Source: an uncultured Eubacteriales bacterium
GTDB lineage: Bacteria; Bacillota; Clostridia; Peptostreptococcales; Anaerovoracaceae
NCBI GenBank assembly: GCA_902773665.1
Contig: CACYFF010000006.1
Span: 1 to 34,800 of the forward strand
Length of the DNA: 34,800 nucleotides
Reading direction: 5' to 3'
Program-made: the position numbers and the translations under genes
The notes under the pieces: model-generated
Seen by the model: the letters and a program-made list of their open reading frames with translations, nothing else
What the model was told of the DNA's origin: nothing
The model's database searches: none
In this document: positions 13,366 to 21,705 of the stretch, one piece after another
Numbering within the stretch: the stretch's first letter is position 1
How the letters are laid out: every line of letters starts with the position of its first letter

Positions 13366-13758
13366 ATGAACGAAGCATATGAATTCTTAAAGAAATGCGG
13401 CACCTATTATCTGGCGACGGTCGACGGTGACCAGCCCAGAGTTCGCCCGTTCGGCACTGTAGATCTGTATGACGGAACCATCACCATCCAGACCGGAAAG
13501 AGCAAAGATGTATCGAAACAGATGGAAGCAAACCCCAAGATCGAGATCTGCGCTTTCAATGGCGATGAATGGATCCGCATCTGCGCAAAAGCTGTGGCAG
13601 ACGACAGCGTGGAAGCAGTCGACCACATGCTGAACGCCTATCCCCACCTGAGAGCCATGTATGCGCCGGGAGACGGCAATTCCGTAGTCTATAAGCTGAC
13701 GGAAGCCGTTGCGACCATCAGTTCGTTTACTGCGCCGCCCAAGACGTTCGAATGGTAA
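13366..13758 (+). CDS. Pyridoxamine 5'-phosphate oxidase-family flavin split-barrel protein
   Basis: A 130-aa protein starting at 13366 behind GGAAAGGAGACC. It has the split beta-barrel pattern of the PNPOx-like family: CGTYYLATVDGDQPRVRPFG at residues 10-29, ITIQTGKSKDVSKQME binding the flavin phosphate, and IEICAFNGDEWIRICAKAV. The final third (YKLTEAVATISSF) closes the barrel. Small family members of this kind bind FMN or a related cofactor and include nitroimidazole-resistance-like reductases; true pyridoxal synthesis is unlikely at this size. It is a single-gene unit ending at a strong terminator. Confidence 0.85.
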   Translation: MNEAYEFLKKCGTYYLATVDGDQPRVRPFGTVDLYDGTITIQTGKSKDVSKQMEANPKIEICAFNGDEWIRICAKAVADDSVEAVDHMLNAYPHLRAMYAPGDGNSVVYKLTEAVATISSFTAPPKTFEW

Positions 13759-13775
13759 GAAAGACATTTTACACA

Positions 13776-13806
13776 TAAAAAGGACGCCCCCTTGCGGGGG
13801 CGTTCT
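13776..13806. terminator. Strong bidirectional terminator
   Basis: Arms ACGCCCCC (13784-13791) and GGGGGCGT (13796-13803) with a TTGC loop. A T-run follows on the minus side and TCTTT on the plus side. It serves both the flavin protein and the convergent surface-protein gene. Confidence 0.85.
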
Positions 13807-13832
13807 CTTTGTATCGGAGGCTCTGTGTTAGC

Positions 13833-16295
13833 CTATTCGGTAACCTTTCTCTTTCTGCTCAGGTACAGGATTCCCAGGAGGGATGCGAGGCTGAGGCCTG
13901 CCCAGGCACCGGTATTTCTGTTGTCGCCGGTGAGCGGGGACTTGACCAGGACTTCTGCGATCTCAGTGGTCTCTGCTTCTGCAACTTCGAAGGATGCCAG
14001 AGGAGCTTCCTCGTCTGCGATCTCTTCTTCTTCCAGTTCTTCCGCGATCTCTTCGATCTCTTCTACCTTGGTCTCGTCGGTGCTGGTCTCGACGATGGGC
14101 TCTGCCTTTTCGCTCTTGTGTCTGGGTCTGATGGTTTCTTCGATCTCTTCGACTTCTTCGATGACCGGTGCAGCTTCGGGAACTTCTTCGTCTGCGATGA
14201 TCTCGGGCTCGGTGACTTCGGGTTCTTCGACGACCGGCTCTTCGATGACCGGTTCCTCAACTGCGGGCTCTTCTGCGATGGGTTCTTCCTTAACAGGCTC
14301 TTCGATGACCGGCTCTTCCACTGCGGGTTCTTCGACCGGCTTGATCTCGGAGAAGTACATGTTGATGGTGTTGTTCTGGCTATCTTCGCTCCAGGGCTTA
14401 TCGATGTCGCCTTCGGCCTTTACGAACTCGTAACCTTCGAATGCGGTCTGCTTCTTTGCCAGGAAGTTTGCTACGTTGTAGGGCATTTCGATATATCCCA
14501 GCTGGCATTCATACTGCCAGAAGTAGGCGTCTGCGATCGCTTCGTTGGTGTCTGCGTTCAGGTAGTTGATCGTCAGGGTGTAGGGTGCGATGGCGGAGTA
14601 GGTGAAGATGATGTCGATGTCGGAGGTTGCTTCGAAGACGTCTCCGTAAGCTCCCTTGGCTGCTACGTAGGAGCTGCCCATCATGTACTTCTGACCGTTG
14701 TAGGTGAAGATGTGGGGCCAGCGCTGGGGACCATCCATGATGTAGTCGGTGGCGTCTACGGTCTCGCCGTGCTTTACGGTGCTGGTCTCGCCTTCCACCA
14801 TGAAGTCGTAGGGGCTGGGTACGCCGTTGTACATTTCGTCGCAGGCGAAGGTCTTGGTGAAGTAGTGCTTTACGGTGACGGTGTATTCCTTGTTGTTCAG
14901 GTCTTCGACGGTGATGATGGAGGTTGCGGTCACGTCCGGGTTGCTTTCGGAGGCTGCGGTGATGACTGCGGTGCCTTCGCCTACGGCGGTGACCAGACCA
15001 GTTTCGCTTACGGTTGCTACGCTCTCATCGCTGGAGGTCCAAGTGATGTTCTTGTTGGTTGCGCCGGTGGGGCTTACGGTGGCCTTCAGAGCCTTGGTGG
15101 AAACCGTCTCGCCTTCCATCTTCAGGGTCACGTTTGCGGGGCTCATGGTCAGCTTGCTGACGGGGGTCGGAGCCTTGATGGTGATGGTCTTGGTGTGCTT
15201 GTTGGTGTTTACGTTGTTGGAGAGGATCACCTTGATCTTGCCGGCCTTGATTGGGGTCAGCAGGCCGTCTTCGGAGATCTCGGCCTCGCCATCGACGTTC
15301 TCTACGTTCCAGATCGGGTAGATGTCCAGGCCCAGTGCTTCGATCGCGAATTCGTGGCTGAACTTGTAGCTGAACTGAACGGGGATGCCTTCGATGAAGG
15401 TGTTGGTGGCCGGCGTCATGTTGACGGTGATGGTGCTCGGCGTAGCGTTTCTGGTGTAGATCATCTTATAACCAGAAACTCCAGAGGCATTAGCTGCGGT
15501 GGCGGTGATCTTGACGCTCTTGTTGGGCTTATCGGTGACGATGGTGACGAGTCCGTTCTGGTCGACCGTTGCGATGGATTCGTTGGCGCTGCTCCAGATG
15601 ATGTCCTGATCTTCCGCGTTCTTCTTCGCTTCGTTCTTGTTGACTGCGGTCAGCTGGGTCGTCAGGTTAGGGTTCTCCAGGTAGACAGTACCATCACCGG
15701 TAACGGTCGTGCTTACTGCATCGGATACGAAGACGGGTTCTTCTTCCACTTCTTCTTCGATCTCTTCTGCCTCTTCGACTTCCGCGATCTTTTCGATCTC
15801 TTCGACCTTTTCGATCACTTCTGCGAGCTCTTCCTTAACAAGGGCTTCCTTCTTTTCTGCTGCAGGAGCTTCCTTCTTTTCCGCTTCGAGAGCGATCTCT
15901 GCGAGTTTCTCTTCGGCCTTTACTTCTGCCACATCTTCGACTGCCTTTTCAACTGCCGGAGCTTCTTCCTTGCTCTCTTCGATCTTATCTTCTTCCTTGG
16001 CTTCTTCGATGATCTCGATCTTCTCTTCGGCCTTTTCTTCGACCATCTCTTCGGCCTTAACTTCTTCTTTGATCTCTTTCTTGAGCTCTTCCTTGATTTC
16101 GGAAACCTTTTCCAGGGCCAGGGCCTCGGACTTGATCTCTTCGACCTTCTTGATCTCTTCGATCTGTTCGATCGCGGTTTCCTGCTTCATCTCTTCTGCG
16201 GGCATCTCATCGTTTGCAAATACAGCGGGTGCCATGCTGAGGTTGAGTGCGAGTGCCAGGGTCAGTGCGATTGCGCGTCTCTTGATGTCCTTCAT
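13833..16295 (-). CDS. Sortase-anchored, Glu-rich surface protein with Ig-like domains
   Basis: An 820-aa secreted protein. I start at the ATG at 16295, where a signal peptide (MKDIKRRAIALTLALALNLS, cleavage after AVFA near residue 27) begins. Residues 28-188 are extremely Glu/Lys-rich and should form a long helix or coiled coil. Next come Ig-like Big_2-type domains (about 189-470; IIWSSANESIATVDQNGLVT and ITWTSSDESVATVSETGLVT mark two). A region with LTINYLNADTNEAI suggests MucBP-like folds. Then there are E-E-P-V repeats (about 655-715) and a C-terminal sorting signal SPLTGD, hydrophobic helix and RKRK. SPLTG resembles the S-P-x-T-G class rather than LPxTG. It is probably a wall-spanning adhesin. 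No sortase gene is in the window. Confidence 0.85.
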   Translation of the reverse strand: MKDIKRRAIALTLALALNLSMAPAVFANDEMPAEEMKQETAIEQIEEIKKVEEIKSEALALEKVSEIKEELKKEIKEEVKAEEMVEEKAEEKIEIIEEAKEEDKIEESKEEAPAVEKAVEDVAEVKAEEKLAEIALEAEKKEAPAAEKKEALVKEELAEVIEKVEEIEKIAEVEEAEEIEEEVEEEPVFVSDAVSTTVTGDGTVYLENPNLTTQLTAVNKNEAKKNAEDQDIIWSSANESIATVDQNGLVTIVTDKPNKSVKITATAANASGVSGYKMIYTRNATPSTITVNMTPATNTFIEGIPVQFSYKFSHEFAIEALGLDIYPIWNVENVDGEAEISEDGLLTPIKAGKIKVILSNNVNTNKHTKTITIKAPTPVSKLTMSPANVTLKMEGETVSTKALKATVSPTGATNKNITWTSSDESVATVSETGLVTAVGEGTAVITAASESNPDVTATSIITVEDLNNKEYTVTVKHYFTKTFACDEMYNGVPSPYDFMVEGETSTVKHGETVDATDYIMDGPQRWPHIFTYNGQKYMMGSSYVAAKGAYGDVFEATSDIDIIFTYSAIAPYTLTINYLNADTNEAIADAYFWQYECQLGYIEMPYNVANFLAKKQTAFEGYEFVKAEGDIDKPWSEDSQNNTINMYFSEIKPVEEPAVEEPVIEEPVKEEPIAEEPAVEEPVIEEPVVEEPEVTEPEIIADEEVPEAAPVIEEVEEIEETIRPRHKSEKAEPIVETSTDETKVEEIEEIAEELEEEEIADEEAPLASFEVAEAETTEIAEVLVKSPLTGDNRNTGAWAGLSLASLLGILYLSRKRKVTE

Positions 16296-16373
16296 TTTCT
16301 TTATTCTTTCCATCTTTTGCGGTGGCTGTTTAACTTGCTTACACCTGTTAGACGGGACGGATAAAGTTTTGTT

Positions 16374-16409
16374 CCAGAAAAAACGACGATTTTTAAAATT
16401 TTTTTCTGG
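16374..16409 (-). other. Inverted repeat in the surface-protein leader
   Basis: Arms CCAGAAAAAA (16374-16383) and TTTTTTCTGG (16400-16409) are a perfect 10-bp inverted repeat about 80 bases before the start codon. It could be a leader hairpin or operator. A tandem CGTTACATAT duplicate lies further upstream (about 16447-16468). Confidence 0.4.
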
Positions 16410-16562
16410 CACAATTTCAGACAGCACAAAGCCCCGCCCTATTAGTCGTTACATATCTCGTTACATATTTTGATCAAAAACTACATATAAGGCGTATTGA
16501 GGCGTGACAAGATTTGCAAGATGCGACAAGATTGAATAAGCTGAAGAACATTGGAATTTCAA

Positions 16563-16596
16563 TGAAAACCCCACAACCGTTGAAGTTGCGGGGTTT
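16563..16596 (-). terminator. tRNA-Glu transcript terminator
   Basis: Arms 16566-16577 and 16585-16596 (AACCCC...GGGGTT, one mismatch in 12). Read leftward it is followed by TTTTCATT. It lies directly 3' of the tRNA gene. Confidence 0.8.
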
Positions 16597-16603
16597 GTCA
16601 TGT

Positions 16604-16678
16604 TGGTAGTGCCTAGGGGAGTCGAACCCCTGATTCCAGCGTGAGAGGCTAGCGTCTTGACCACTTGACCAAGGCACC
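16604..16678 (-). tRNA. tRNA-Glu (anticodon CTC)
   Basis: The 75-nt minus-strand gene includes an encoded CCA (16606-16604). The acceptor stem pairs GGTGCCT with AGGCACT. The anticodon arm is CTAGC-CTCTCAC-GCTGG, giving anticodon CTC, read as Glu (GAG). The T arm has the invariant GGTTCGACTCC. All four arms fold without bulges. It has its own promoter and terminator, so it is a single-gene unit. tRNA 3' ends are common integration sites, but I see no repeated copy of this 3' end within the window. Confidence 0.95.
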
Positions 16679-16701
16679 ATATTCTGTTGAGAACATTAAA
16701 C

Positions 16702-16731
16702 AGTATACACAGAAATGGTACGCTTGTCCAA
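16702..16731 (-). promoter_or_regulatory. tRNA-Glu promoter
   Basis: Read leftward: TTGGAC (16731-16726), 18-bp spacer, TATACT (16707-16702), about 23 bases before the mature 5' end. Confidence 0.7.
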
Positions 16732-16767
16732 TACTTTTTTTAATGATTCTAAAAAAACTGAATGTCC

Positions 16768-18054
16768 CTATTCCATACTTCCAAGCAGGTTATCATCCTC
16801 ATCGAAAGGCAGCGGAGCAGCCTCCGAAACGATCTCGATCTGGGGATTTCGCTTCGCCTCTTCCAGCATGGCCTCCGAGATCTCGATATATTCCAGTTTC
16901 ATGGTATTTTGGATGCGGACAACACGCGGCACCGCTTCGTCGACGCCGAAACAGGTGCGGATCGCCATCTGGATCGCCAGTTTATCGGATCCCATCACCA
17001 TGGGGATCTTCATGGTCTCCGTTATCTTATTGGTGATGGTATTGGGATAGGTCGCTTCGAAATCCATCTTATTCAGCATTCTGCGTGTGGTCACATCTGC
17101 AAGACCGAGTCCGTTCGCATTGCCGTGCGACGCCGCCGTCAGATCCAGCACGGCCACCCGCTGCGCGTCGATGCCGCCGGAAGCGCAATCCGTGCAGAAG
17201 CGTCCGGAGATGTTCGGATCCATGCCGTCCCCGGAGATATCTTTGCCGATCTCGTCCACGACAAGCACATCGCAGGAATCGAAGCATATGCGGGGCATGT
17301 AAGCCTTAGCTTTTACGAGAAGTTCGGGCTCTTTTTCGATGATCTCCTGCGGCGTAAGCGCGTGCAGTTCCCGGGTCTTATCGTATGCGTTCTCCAGGAT
17401 GCCCACGCCGAACAGCACCCTGGCATTTTTCAGGATCGCGGTCCCGTACTTGGGGATGTCCTCCGCGAAATGTTCGAATCCAGCTGCATGCACGATAGAC
17501 GCGCCGTACTGCTTGCCCAGGCCGATCGTCATCATCTTCATCAGGCCGCTTTCGTAGGGCCCGCGGAATGCGGTATGGGGCTTGACCCGCCCAGCCACGA
17601 TGATGCCGTCTGCCTCCGCAGCGTTCTTGTCGATGCGCACGGGGCGCCCATCTTCCGTCGTGCCGATCTCTACCGTTTCCATGGAAGAGCGGATCTCGCA
17701 GCCCACGGATTCTTCCGTAACACCGTAACTTTCGAGGATTTGCCGCTGACCCTCCGCCAGTGCGCCGCCGTGGCTCCCCATAGCGGGTACGATAAAGGGG
17801 GTGGCACCCTTCTCTTTTACGAAATCCGCGATAGCCTTCGTAATGAGCGGAATATTGGAAATGCCGCGGCTGCCCACGGTAATGGCCACTTCCCCGCCGG
17901 CCGGGATCGTACCGGCAATCGCAGGCCGCAAAAGCTGTTCCCGCAGGACCTCTGGAATGTCTTCTGTTTTGATATGTGTGTCGTCAAAGATCTGTCTGAT
18001 CCTTACCATCTGCGGGATGGGTACATCCTGCAGAAGAGGTTTTATCGCACTCAT
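16768..18054 (-). CDS. LarA/DUF2088-like protein
   Basis: A 428-aa protein related to the lactate-racemase (LarA, DUF2088) superfamily. The N-terminal half shows GGEVAITVGSRGISNIPLIT followed by GATPFIVPAMGSHGGALAEG, the Rossmann-like core. Next comes ADGIIVAGRVKPHTAFRGPY and then SGLMKMMTIGLGKQYGASIV; the His and Lys residues there may be the counterparts of the LarA nickel-pincer site, although this segment also resembles DUF362 proteins. LarA enzymes racemise 2-hydroxy acids with a nickel pincer cofactor; substrate and cofactor here are not proven. It follows a strong hairpin after the dehydratase gene, so it may be a read-through or separate unit of the same regulon. No larB, larC or larE is in the window. 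Confidence 0.75.
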   Translation of the reverse strand: MSAIKPLLQDVPIPQMVRIRQIFDDTHIKTEDIPEVLREQLLRPAIAGTIPAGGEVAITVGSRGISNIPLITKAIADFVKEKGATPFIVPAMGSHGGALAEGQRQILESYGVTEESVGCEIRSSMETVEIGTTEDGRPVRIDKNAAEADGIIVAGRVKPHTAFRGPYESGLMKMMTIGLGKQYGASIVHAAGFEHFAEDIPKYGTAILKNARVLFGVGILENAYDKTRELHALTPQEIIEKEPELLVKAKAYMPRICFDSCDVLVVDEIGKDISGDGMDPNISGRFCTDCASGGIDAQRVAVLDLTAASHGNANGLGLADVTTRRMLNKMDFEATYPNTITNKITETMKIPMVMGSDKLAIQMAIRTCFGVDEAVPRVVRIQNTMKLEYIEISEAMLEEAKRNPQIEIVSEAAPLPFDEDDNLLGSME

Positions 18055-18111
18055 AATGAAATAACCTCGCTTTCTGATATATCAACTATATCACAAAAGC
18101 AACAAAATGAT

Positions 18112-18173
18112 AAAACCGGCAGACTGTACGACGAAATTGCTATCAGGTCATAAGGAGGCAGTCTGCCGGTTTT
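18112..18173 (-). terminator. Long-stem hairpin between the dehydratase and LarA-like genes
   Basis: Perfect 15-bp arms AAAACCGGCAGACTG (18112-18126) and its complement (18159-18173), with a 32-nt loop. Read leftward it continues ATCATTTTG. It probably ends or attenuates the transporter operon before the LarA-like gene. Confidence 0.7.
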
Positions 18174-18206
18174 ATTTATTTTACTCGTGTAAAGTAAGGA
18201 AAACGA

Positions 18207-19730
18207 TCAATAGTCACCGTTGTAACTCGTTCCGTGGGGCGTCGTCCAGCTGTAATCCTTCAGCAGTTCGGCTTTTGTGGGCTCACCTTCGGCAACGCGG
18301 ATGATCATATCGAAAAGTTCCCGTCCGCTCTCCACAAGTCCTTTTTCCCCATAGAGATAAGGAGCGGCGGAGTAATCGATCATATCTTCCAGCGCGGTAG
18401 CCGTGCGTGGGTTGCCGGTGATCTTGATCGTGGTCATGCAGGCATTTCCGATCGGATTGCCTCTGCCGGTGGTAAACAGGCAGATGTGACATCCACCCAT
18501 CGCCAGCGTCGTGCTGGCATAGGCGTCGTTCGCGCCCTGCGCCTGGTTGATGCCCCAACCGCCGTTTGCGGGAGGCAATTCTCCGCAGTCGAGGATCCCC
18601 TGCATCTTGACATGACCATGGGTCTTGAAGCTGCCCAGATTCTTTTCCGTCATCGTCGTAAGACCGCCGGCTTTGTTGCCGGGTGTGGGGTTGACCTGAG
18701 ACAGGCCTTTTCCGCCGCGGATCGTGCAGTCTTCATTAAAGAAGTCACCGATATCCATCAGTTTCATGCCAACCTCGTAAGACGACGCGTTTTCGGGGTA
18801 GCCGCCTCTGCCGCAGATCTCAACAATCGTACCGCCGATCGCTTCGTGCATGTCCAGCGCAACACCGACGATGGGGTTGGCAGACAGTCCGCTGGTCCAG
18901 TCAGAACCACCGTTATAGCCGCTCAGGGTGAGCCCGCTCAGTGGGCAGGGCACCCGCTTCTGGGCATCCGCTTCGGCTTTCATCTTTTTAACTGCCTCGA
19001 TCCCCTTCCGGATCGCTTCCGTCGCGCCGCCGTCATCCTGCATGGAGATGTTGACGACCGGACGGCCGGTGGCTTCGATCGCAGCTTTGATCTCGTTGGG
19101 ATCCGTCTGCTGGCAGCCGAGGGAGAGCAGGACCGCACCGTAGGTGTTCGGATGCGTTCCGGCGCTGATGAACCCTCTCTTGCTGCGTTCGAATCTTGCG
19201 GGGAATTCACCGCACACGGCATCTACGAACGTGGCGGGAACGTCGCACGCTTCCGAGATCCTCTGGGCAGCGTTATTGGAACACTGCACCAGGGAGATCA
19301 CGACCACGTGGTTGCGGACACCGAACGATCCGTCCTTGCGGGGATAGCCGAGGATCGTTTCCGGCAGACCGAGTTCTTCCTTGGCGTACTGCATAACGCG
19401 GGAATAATCCATGTCATCTTTGCCCATCGAGCGGTAGAAAGCCCGCTTCTCCCGGTTGATCTCCTCGAAATCGTCGTACACGTTGTGCTCATGTACCCAA
19501 TCGCCTTTGCTGATATCAGCCGTGGCGACACCGATGTGGACGCCGTATTTGATGATCTCATCGCCCTTTTTGATATCGCAGCGGGCAATTTTGTGACCCT
19601 CTTTGATAAAAGCATTTGCGGTAATGATCTCGTCCGCAACCTTCGTCTGCTCCCCGGCCTGGATCGGTTCGACGGCTACCGCGACGTTGTCCTGCTGTTC
19701 GATCAGCATTGATCTTTTGTAATCACCCAT
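18207..19730 (-). CDS. UxaA/GarD-family (altronate/galactarate-type) dehydratase
   Basis: A 507-aa protein of usual altronate-dehydratase length. Residues about 9-90 form the N-terminal SAF-type domain (AVAVEPIQAGE, then GVHIGVATADISKGDWVHEH). The catalytic part begins at GYPRKDGSFGVRNHVVVISL and contains ISAGTHPNTYGAVLLSLGCQ, SGYNGGSDWTSGLSANPIVG and TTGRGNPIGNACMTTIKITG, with conserved Cys residues expected to hold an iron centre. The family dehydrates sugar acids to 2-keto-3-deoxy acids, but many paralogues act on other hydroxy acids. AGAGGAG precedes the ATG. It is downstream of the ABC importer, consistent with a hydroxy-acid or sugar-acid-like substrate. Confidence 0.85.
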   Translation of the reverse strand: MGDYKRSMLIEQQDNVAVAVEPIQAGEQTKVADEIITANAFIKEGHKIARCDIKKGDEIIKYGVHIGVATADISKGDWVHEHNVYDDFEEINREKRAFYRSMGKDDMDYSRVMQYAKEELGLPETILGYPRKDGSFGVRNHVVVISLVQCSNNAAQRISEACDVPATFVDAVCGEFPARFERSKRGFISAGTHPNTYGAVLLSLGCQQTDPNEIKAAIEATGRPVVNISMQDDGGATEAIRKGIEAVKKMKAEADAQKRVPCPLSGLTLSGYNGGSDWTSGLSANPIVGVALDMHEAIGGTIVEICGRGGYPENASSYEVGMKLMDIGDFFNEDCTIRGGKGLSQVNPTPGNKAGGLTTMTEKNLGSFKTHGHVKMQGILDCGELPPANGGWGINQAQGANDAYASTTLAMGGCHICLFTTGRGNPIGNACMTTIKITGNPRTATALEDMIDYSAAPYLYGEKGLVESGRELFDMIIRVAEGEPTKAELLKDYSWTTPHGTSYNGDY

Positions 19731-19748
19731 GGTATCTCCTCTTTACTC

Positions 19749-20711
19749 TTAAAAACCGTTGATTTCTTTTACGTAATGACATTTCACGAAATGGTCTTTC
19801 GTTACCTCTTCCAATACCGGTTCCGTATTGAAGCAATTCTCCTTCGCGTACGGACATCTTGCGGCAAAGCGGCAGGACTTTCCGACGTTGATCGGTGAAG
19901 TGATCTCTCCTTTCAGAATGATCTGATTATCCGGAGCATTGTACTTCGGCACCGGGATAGCGGAGATCAATGCCTTCGTATAGGGGTGATACTGATGACG
20001 GAAGATCTCATTGGATTCCGCTTTTTCGACCATCTGCCCCAAATACATGACAGTGATGTCGTCAGAGATGTGTTTGACGACGGACAGATTGTGTGTGATG
20101 AACAGATAAGTAAGGCCTCTGTCCTTCTGCAGCTCCATCAGCAGGTTCAGGACCTGCGCCTGGATCGATACGTCCAGCGCGGAAACAGGTTCGTCACAGA
20201 CGACGAGTTTCGGATCCAGGATCAGAGCACGCGCGATGCCGATACGCTGTCTGCGGCCGCCGTCCAGTTCATGCGGATACAGATTGTAGGTACGGTCTGC
20301 CAGGCCGACGATATCCATCATCTCCCGGACTTTCTTTTCCGATTCCTCCTTGGACTTTGTCAGCTTATAATTCTTCAGAGGCTCCGCGATGATATTGCCG
20401 ACCGTCATACGGGGATTGAGGGATGCGTAGGGATCCTGGAAGATGATCTGCATATCCTTCCGGAGCGCATGCAGCTTCTGTGCGTTCACTTCGGAAATAT
20501 CTTCCCCGTTGAACAGGATCTTTCCGCTGGTCCGTTCATGCAGATGGAGGATCACCCGGCCCAGCGTGGACTTGCCGCAGCCGGATTCGCCAACGATGCC
20601 CAGGGTCTTTCCTTCTTCCACAGAAAACGTGACCCCGTCCACAGCGTGCAGGAGGCCGTTTTTCGTGTTGAAATATTTAGTTAATTCCTCAACTCTTAAA
20701 ATTTCAGCCAT
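19749..20711 (-). CDS. Dpp/Opp-type ABC importer ATPase (OppF/DppF-like)
   Basis: A 320-aa ATPase. Walker A is GESGCGKSTLGRVI, the signature region reads ELDGGRRQRIGIARAL, and Walker B plus D-loop are LVVCDEPVSALDVS. The C-terminal extension contains CRFAARCPYAKENC, the usual oligopeptide-transporter Cys motif. It acts with the OppD-like partner in a heterodimeric motor on the inner membrane face. It starts two bases after the partner's stop and ends 18 bases before the dehydratase start, so it is part of the same operon. Confidence 0.93.
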   Translation of the reverse strand: MAEILRVEELTKYFNTKNGLLHAVDGVTFSVEEGKTLGIVGESGCGKSTLGRVILHLHERTSGKILFNGEDISEVNAQKLHALRKDMQIIFQDPYASLNPRMTVGNIIAEPLKNYKLTKSKEESEKKVREMMDIVGLADRTYNLYPHELDGGRRQRIGIARALILDPKLVVCDEPVSALDVSIQAQVLNLLMELQKDRGLTYLFITHNLSVVKHISDDITVMYLGQMVEKAESNEIFRHQYHPYTKALISAIPVPKYNAPDNQIILKGEITSPINVGKSCRFAARCPYAKENCFNTEPVLEEVTKDHFVKCHYVKEINGF

Positions 20712-20713
20712 TG

Positions 20714-21694
20714 CTATGCCTCCCTGTCAAATTCACCCACATGGATGCACCTGACGGAATGTGTATCAGACAAGGCGGTCATTTCCACCTCGTTCTCGCA
20801 GCATTCCGGCGTGCAGTATGGGCAGCGGGGATTGAATTTGCAGCCCTTCGGAAGATTGGAAGGATCGGGGACGAGCCCTTTGATCACCTTCAGTTCCGAG
20901 GTTTCATGCTCAATATCGGGCAGTGAGTTGAACAGCCCGATCGTGTAAGGATGCTGTTTGTTCGTGTAGATATCCTTTAAGGTGCCGGATTCTATGATCT
21001 GGCCGGCATATACGACGGCTACCTTGTCGCAGATCTTGGCGACAACGCCCAGATCGTGCGTAATCAGGATCATGGACGTCTGATATTGCGTCCTCAGAGC
21101 CTTCATCAACTGCAGGACCTGCGCCTGGATGGTGACGTCCAGCGCCGTCGTCGGTTCGTCGGCGATGAGCAGTTCCGGGCTGCAGGCCAGCGCGATCGCG
21201 ATGATGACGCGCTGCTTCATTCCTCCGGAAAACTGGTGGGGATAATCGTCATACCGTTCCTTTGGAATGCCCACCTGCTCCAGCATCTCTTCCGCGCGGC
21301 TTCTCGCTTCGGCCTTGGAGACATTGTTATGGAGCAGGACAACTTCCCGGATCTGATCGCCCACCGGCATGACCGGGTTCAAAGAAGTCATGGGATCCTG
21401 GAAGATCATGGAGATCTTTCCGCCGCGGATCTCGCGCATCTTCTTTTCCGGATACTCCAGAAGGTTCTCACCCTCGAATTCGATCGTTCCGGAGGTGATC
21501 TCCCCCGGCGGGTCAGGGACGAGCCCCATGATGCCCAGAGCCGTCGTAGTCTTGCCGGCACCGGTCTCGCCTACCAGGCCGATACTTTCGCCCTTATCCA
21601 GTGAGAAGGAGATGCCGTTGACAGCCAGGACCGTTTCCTCTTCTGTTACATAGCGGATGCTGAGATCCTTGATATCGAGTATTTTTTCAGACAT
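20714..21694 (-). CDS. Dpp/Opp-type ABC importer ATPase (OppD/DppD-like)
   Basis: A 326-aa ATPase. Walker A is [15 protein letters not shown], the Q-loop reads [12 protein letters not shown], the signature is [15 protein letters not shown] and Walker B is [13 protein letters not shown]. The C-terminus has [14 protein letters not shown], an iron-sulfur-like Cys motif known from OppD and DppD. It pairs with the ATPase two bases downstream. Eleven bases separate it from the permease gene upstream. Confidence 0.93.
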   Translation of the reverse strand: MSEKILDIKDLSIRYVTEEETVLAVNGISFSLDKGESIGLVGETGAGKTTTALGIMGLVPDPPGEITSGTIEFEGENLLEYPEKKMREIRGGKISMIFQDPMTSLNPVMPVGDQIREVVLLHNNVSKAEARSRAEEMLEQVGIPKERYDDYPHQFSGGMKQRVIIAIALACSPELLIADEPTTALDVTIQAQVLQLMKALRTQYQTSMILITHDLGVVAKICDKVAVVYAGQIIESGTLKDIYTNKQHPYTIGLFNSLPDIEHETSELKVIKGLVPDPSNLPKGCKFNPRCPYCTPECCENEVEMTALSDTHSVRCIHVGEFDREA

Positions 21695-21705
21695 GCCGGA
21701 CCTCC

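Noticed and set aside
13809-16364. 851-codon plus-strand open frame
   Set aside because: It lies antisense to the surface protein. It arises from that gene's repetitive Glu-rich codons and gives an implausible Phe/Asp/Leu/Gly-rich product.
16604-16678. tRNA-Glu 3' end as an island attachment site
   Set aside because: No second copy of the tRNA 3' end and no integrase are visible in the window.
16762-18153. 463-codon plus-strand open frame
   Set aside because: Antisense to the LarA-like gene, which has good motifs and a ribosome site.
18234-19712. 492-codon plus-strand open frame
   Set aside because: Mirror of the UxaA-type dehydratase; produced by GC-biased third positions.
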